Shown here one piece after another: positions 61,287-64,000 of a stretch of DNA of 64,000 nt. The notes beneath the pieces were generated by a model. The model was not told the DNA's origin. It was given only the letters and a program-made list of their open reading frames with translations, and searched no databases. The position numbers and the translations under genes were made by a program. This DNA is from Microvirga sp. TS319 (GTDB lineage: Bacteria > Pseudomonadota > Alphaproteobacteria > Rhizobiales > Beijerinckiaceae): assembly GCF_041276405.1 (NCBI RefSeq), contig NZ_JBGGGT010000001.1:1604501-1668500 (forward strand), given 5' to 3'. Position 1 is the stretch's first letter. The number at the start of each line of letters is the position of its first letter.

Positions 61287-61700
61287 TCAACATGCAACCG
61301 TTTCGGAAATGCCCCGACGCGCGAGATACTCGCGGTAGTTGCTTGTCTTGTAATTCAACGTTTCATCAGCCTCTTCCATCTGCACAGAGATCCCGAGGGG
61401 CCTGGAGGCGCTTACGGTACTGAGGAAATCTTTCACGGCCTCGAACACTCGGTTCCCGGCCGCCTTCTTTGCTTCTTCGGAGCGACCCTTGGCAATCCGT
61501 AGTAGCACATGCACAAACGCATTATCCGGGTGTCCGTCCACTATCAGGTAATTGGCGATGGGAACGCCACGGGTGCGAGCTCCGGCGAACGGGAAAATCG
61601 TTCCATCATCGATTAGCGCGTCTTGCGTCGTCTTAAGCAGGCTAGGAATATCGATGTCGGCTTCGAGATTGGCCGAGTATTCAACCCAAATGTGGGGCAT
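61287..61700 (-). CDS. 5-carboxymethyl-2-hydroxymuconate delta-isomerase-like protein
   Basis: This 137-residue tautomerase-superfamily protein has Pro directly after the initiator Met (MPHIWVEYSANL), the catalytic base. The phrases GVPIANYLIVDG and FVHVLLRIAKGRSEEAKKAAG fit the CHMI (HpaF) family. In homoprotocatechuate catabolism it isomerises the ring-fission acid. The other pathway enzymes are not visible here. Confidence 0.88.
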   Translation of the reverse strand: MPHIWVEYSANLEADIDIPSLLKTTQDALIDDGTIFPFAGARTRGVPIANYLIVDGHPDNAFVHVLLRIAKGRSEEAKKAAGNRVFEAVKDFLSTVSASRPLGISVQMEEADETLNYKTSNYREYLARRGISETVAC

Positions 61701-61719
61701 ATGAGTGATCTTTCACTGA

Positions 61720-62880
61720 TTATCGGAGAGCTTCGATCGCCGCGGCAATGCCACAGCCAGGTGTTGGGACGTTGTGGCCAAGCGCCGACAGGCTTTGCTC
61801 AAGGTAGTAAAGGTCTGTCATGACGTCAGCCTCGCTAATGTCCCCCATAGTTCCGATGCGGATGACCTTGCCGCTCAGTTTGTTGCGGGCGCCCGCGATC
61901 GCGGTGTTATAGTTATCGTACATGTGCTTCACGATCTCTCCGCCGGTGAGCGGCGCGGGGACGGAGGCGACTACGACCGTGCTCGATGCGACGGTCAGAT
62001 CCCCGAATGCCGGCAAGCCGAGTCCGACGCAGCCAGCCCGCAGGGCATTCGACAAGCGCCGGTGACGGGCAAACACCTGCGGAAGCCCCTCTTCGTGAAT
62101 GATCTTCAAAGCTTCATGCACACCGAGCAGCAATGAAACTGGACAGGTAAAGGCAGTTTCGTTCTTGTCCACGACAGCGAGCGCCTTACGCATGTCGAGA
62201 TAAAACCGAGCACAGCGATCATCGCGTTCAATTACCTTACGGGCTTTTTCGCTTACACTGGCGAAGGCGAGGCCGGGTGGGCACATCAGCGCCTTCTGCG
62301 AGCCAGTGACAACGATGTCTACACCCCACTCATCTTGTTGCAACTCCATGCCGCCGAGACCGCTGACTGAGTCCACCAAAAGCAACGTGTCCCGATCCCT
62401 GAGGAGTGCGCCGATCGCGGCCAAATCGGTCACAGCGCCCGTTGCGCTCTCATTATGGACAGCGATAACCGCTCGGTATGCAGCCGTCTCAAGCTTGGCC
62501 GCAATCACCTCTGTATTAGGGACGTAGCCCCATTCACTTTCGACAACGTCGACCTCTGCACCGAGAGCACGCGCAATCTGCGCGTACCGTTCTCCAAACT
62601 GGCCATGCACCAGAGCAAGAACCTTTTCTCCTGGTGCGAGAACGTTGGCCAAACTCGCTTCCATGACACCGGTACCGGAGGTACTGAATGTCAGTACGGG
62701 GGCCTGGGTTCCAAAAAGCGGTTTGATCAGATCCTGGATTTCTCCGAGGATCGTGCGCATTTCGGGTCCGCGATGATTCAGGATGGGTCGTGCTGTTGCT
62801 AGGCGGATCCGTTCAGGAATCGAAGTCGGGCCCGGAAGGCGCAGACGGTACGGATAGACGGTCGAGGTCGATTTAGTCAC
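61720..62880 (-). CDS. PLP-dependent aminotransferase, alanine-glyoxylate/serine-pyruvate type
   Basis: This 386-residue class V aminotransferase has the N-terminus RLRLPGPTSIPERIRLATARPILNHRGPEM. Cofactor Asp is in LLLVDSVSGLGG and the Schiff-base Lys in VTGSQKALMCPPGLAF. Substrates could be alanine/glyoxylate, serine, or 2-aminoethylphosphonate-like compounds. It is followed by a polar amino-acid importer, so it may act on the imported amino acid and the semialdehyde dehydrogenase may act on its product (inference). Confidence 0.85.
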   Translation of the reverse strand: MTKSTSTVYPYRLRLPGPTSIPERIRLATARPILNHRGPEMRTILGEIQDLIKPLFGTQAPVLTFSTSGTGVMEASLANVLAPGEKVLALVHGQFGERYAQIARALGAEVDVVESEWGYVPNTEVIAAKLETAAYRAVIAVHNESATGAVTDLAAIGALLRDRDTLLLVDSVSGLGGMELQQDEWGVDIVVTGSQKALMCPPGLAFASVSEKARKVIERDDRCARFYLDMRKALAVVDKNETAFTCPVSLLLGVHEALKIIHEEGLPQVFARHRRLSNALRAGCVGLGLPAFGDLTVASSTVVVASVPAPLTGGEIVKHMYDNYNTAIAGARNKLSGKVIRIGTMGDISEADVMTDLYYLEQSLSALGHNVPTPGCGIAAAIEALR

Positions 62881-62927
62881 TGCAAAGAACTCCGAAGTCT
62901 GGCTTTTCGAGAGGGGCGAAACACCAG

Positions 62928-63665
62928 CTAGTGAATCACCTGCTGGATGAATTGGCGGGCCCGCTCAGTGCGCGGGGCAGAGAAGAACGTTTCTGGCTCA
63001 CCGACCTCTGCGATGGCACCGTCAGCCATGAAGACGACACGGTCGGCCACGGCACGAGCGAAACCCATTTCGTGAGTCACACAGATCATCGTCATGCCAG
63101 TGCCCGCAAGCTCGATCATCACGTCGAGAACCTCCTTCACCATTTCTGGATCAAGGGCTGAGGTCGGCTCGTCGAACAGCATAACGTCGGGCTCCATGGC
63201 GAGCGCACGGGCGATCGCCACGCGTTGCTGCTGTCCGCCGGAGAGCTGGTTCGGGAACTTCCGTGCCTGGTGGCCGATATGGACGCGCTCGAGCAACTCC
63301 ATTGCGCGCGCCTCGGCAGCTGCGCGAGGGACGCGCTTCAGCTTGATTGGCCCAAGGGTCAAATTGTCGATGATCGACAGATGCGGAAACAGATTGAAGC
63401 TCTGGAAAACCATGCCGACCCGCTGGCGTATCTTCTCGATGTTGTCATCCCCTTGAGAAACGTACTCGCCGGCTACCGTGATCGTGCCCTGCTCATAGGC
63501 TTCAAGGCCATTGATGCAACGGATCATCGTCGACTTGCCGGAGCCAGATGGGCCGCAAACGACAATACGCTCGCCCTGCCGAACCTCGAGATTGATATTC
63601 TTGAGAACGTGGAATTGGGAATACCACTTGTTGACGTTCACGAGCTGAATAAGCGGGTTTTCCAT
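62928..63665 (-). CDS. Polar amino-acid ABC transporter ATPase, GlnQ/GltL-like
   Basis: This 245-residue ATPase has Walker [33 protein letters not shown], signature LSGGQQQRV, Walker [13 protein letters not shown] and [14 protein letters not shown]. It lies 20 bp after the permease gene and 47 bp before the aminotransferase. Confidence 0.93.
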   Translation of the reverse strand: MENPLIQLVNVNKWYSQFHVLKNINLEVRQGERIVVCGPSGSGKSTMIRCINGLEAYEQGTITVAGEYVSQGDDNIEKIRQRVGMVFQSFNLFPHLSIIDNLTLGPIKLKRVPRAAAEARAMELLERVHIGHQARKFPNQLSGGQQQRVAIARALAMEPDVMLFDEPTSALDPEMVKEVLDVMIELAGTGMTMICVTHEMGFARAVADRVVFMADGAIAEVGEPETFFSAPRTERARQFIQQVIH

Positions 63666-63685
63666 TACCTATATTCCTGTAGCGG

Positions 63686-64000
63686 TCAGGTGCGCTCGGC
63701 GCGGGCGAAACCTGCCTCAATGGCGCGGCTGTAGCAGGACAATCCGAAGCTCATCAGCCAGAACACCAATCCGACGATGAAGTAACCTTCTGCCTGCGAT
63801 CCCGCCCAGAGCGGATCGGAGACACCCGCAGAGACGATGTTAAGCAGGTCGAATAGGCCGACGACCATCACCAGTGTCGTGTTCTTCAGCAGCGATATCG
63901 TCGTGTTCACGACGCCCGGTATGACCTTTCGCACTGCCTGGGGCAGGATGATATAGAGCATGGTCCGCCAGTAGCCGAAGCCAAGCGCCATCGCGGCTTC
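63686..64000 (-). CDS. Polar amino-acid ABC permease (partial, N-terminus outside)
   Basis: About 104 C-terminal residues of a HisMQ-type permease are visible; the gene continues past the right edge. The coupling loop EAAMALGFGYWRTMLYIILPQAVRKVIPGVVN is complete, followed by two helices and the end YSRAIEAGFARAERT. It pairs with the ATPase downstream. Confidence 0.9.
   Translation of the reverse strand, partial: EAAMALGFGYWRTMLYIILPQAVRKVIPGVVNTTISLLKNTTLVMVVGLFDLLNIVSAGVSDPLWAGSQAEGYFIVGLVFWLMSFGLSCYSRAIEAGFARAERT

Overview
The window is high-GC DNA from an alphaproteobacterium. The gene content points to the order Hyphomicrobiales, and a Methylobacteriaceae/Microvirga-like or related facultative methylotroph is the best guess. 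The reasons are the lanthanide-type methanol dehydrogenase module (xoxFGJ), a pqqABCDE operon, NAD-dependent formate dehydrogenase (fdsGBA-fdhD-fdsD), glutathione-linked formaldehyde oxidation, many ABC importers for organic nitrogen compounds, and dozens of ATGA start/stop overlaps. No rRNA, tRNA or CRISPR array was seen.

Layout. 1-379: partial CmlA-like efflux pump. 678-4291: alpha/beta hydrolase plus a NitT/TauT-type ABC importer. 4439-5626: HPP-CBS membrane protein (minus). 5975-14669: a divergent peptide/amino-compound system, with binding protein and two permeases on minus, and a HTH-cupin regulator, RidA-like deaminase, FAD amine oxidase and double ATPase on plus. 14686-22639 (minus): a second oligopeptide-type ABC importer in one operon with a luciferase-like monooxygenase and two AhpD-like proteins, facing an Lrp-type regulator at 22950. 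23622-28600 (plus): an epimerase-like gene, a polar amino-acid ABC importer and a D-cysteine desulfhydrase-like PLP enzyme.

28860-57837 is a C1 island. Methanol would be oxidised in the periplasm by XoxF with cytochrome XoxG. Formaldehyde goes through Gfa, class III alcohol dehydrogenase and S-formylglutathione hydrolase to formate, and Fds oxidises formate to CO2 with NADH. PQQ is made by pqqABCDE. Around these lie the quinoprotein-associated accessory genes: an ABC exporter-like set with a beta-propeller protein, a SoxYZ-like carrier, a CW-motif rhodanese-like protein, a zinc metallohydrolase, XoxJ, a NitT-like ABC importer, and several secreted proteins of unknown role.

An IS6-family element (about 58173-58954) separates this from 59010-64000 (minus). 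That part has a visibly more A/T-rich wobble base and carries a semialdehyde dehydrogenase, a HpaR-like MarR regulator, a CHM isomerase, a PLP aminotransferase and a partial polar amino-acid importer.

The most unusual feature is a dispersed palindromic repeat of about 115-180 bp bounded by CTAG. At least eight clear or variant copies are present. Two lie in frame inside genes (pqqD and an oligopeptide permease) and add 38 and 45 codons. Three others sit exactly on TAG stop codons, and one abuts a TGA stop. This fits an element that inserts into CTAG with a 4-bp target duplication and can be tolerated as coding sequence. Two further palindromic repeat families are also present.
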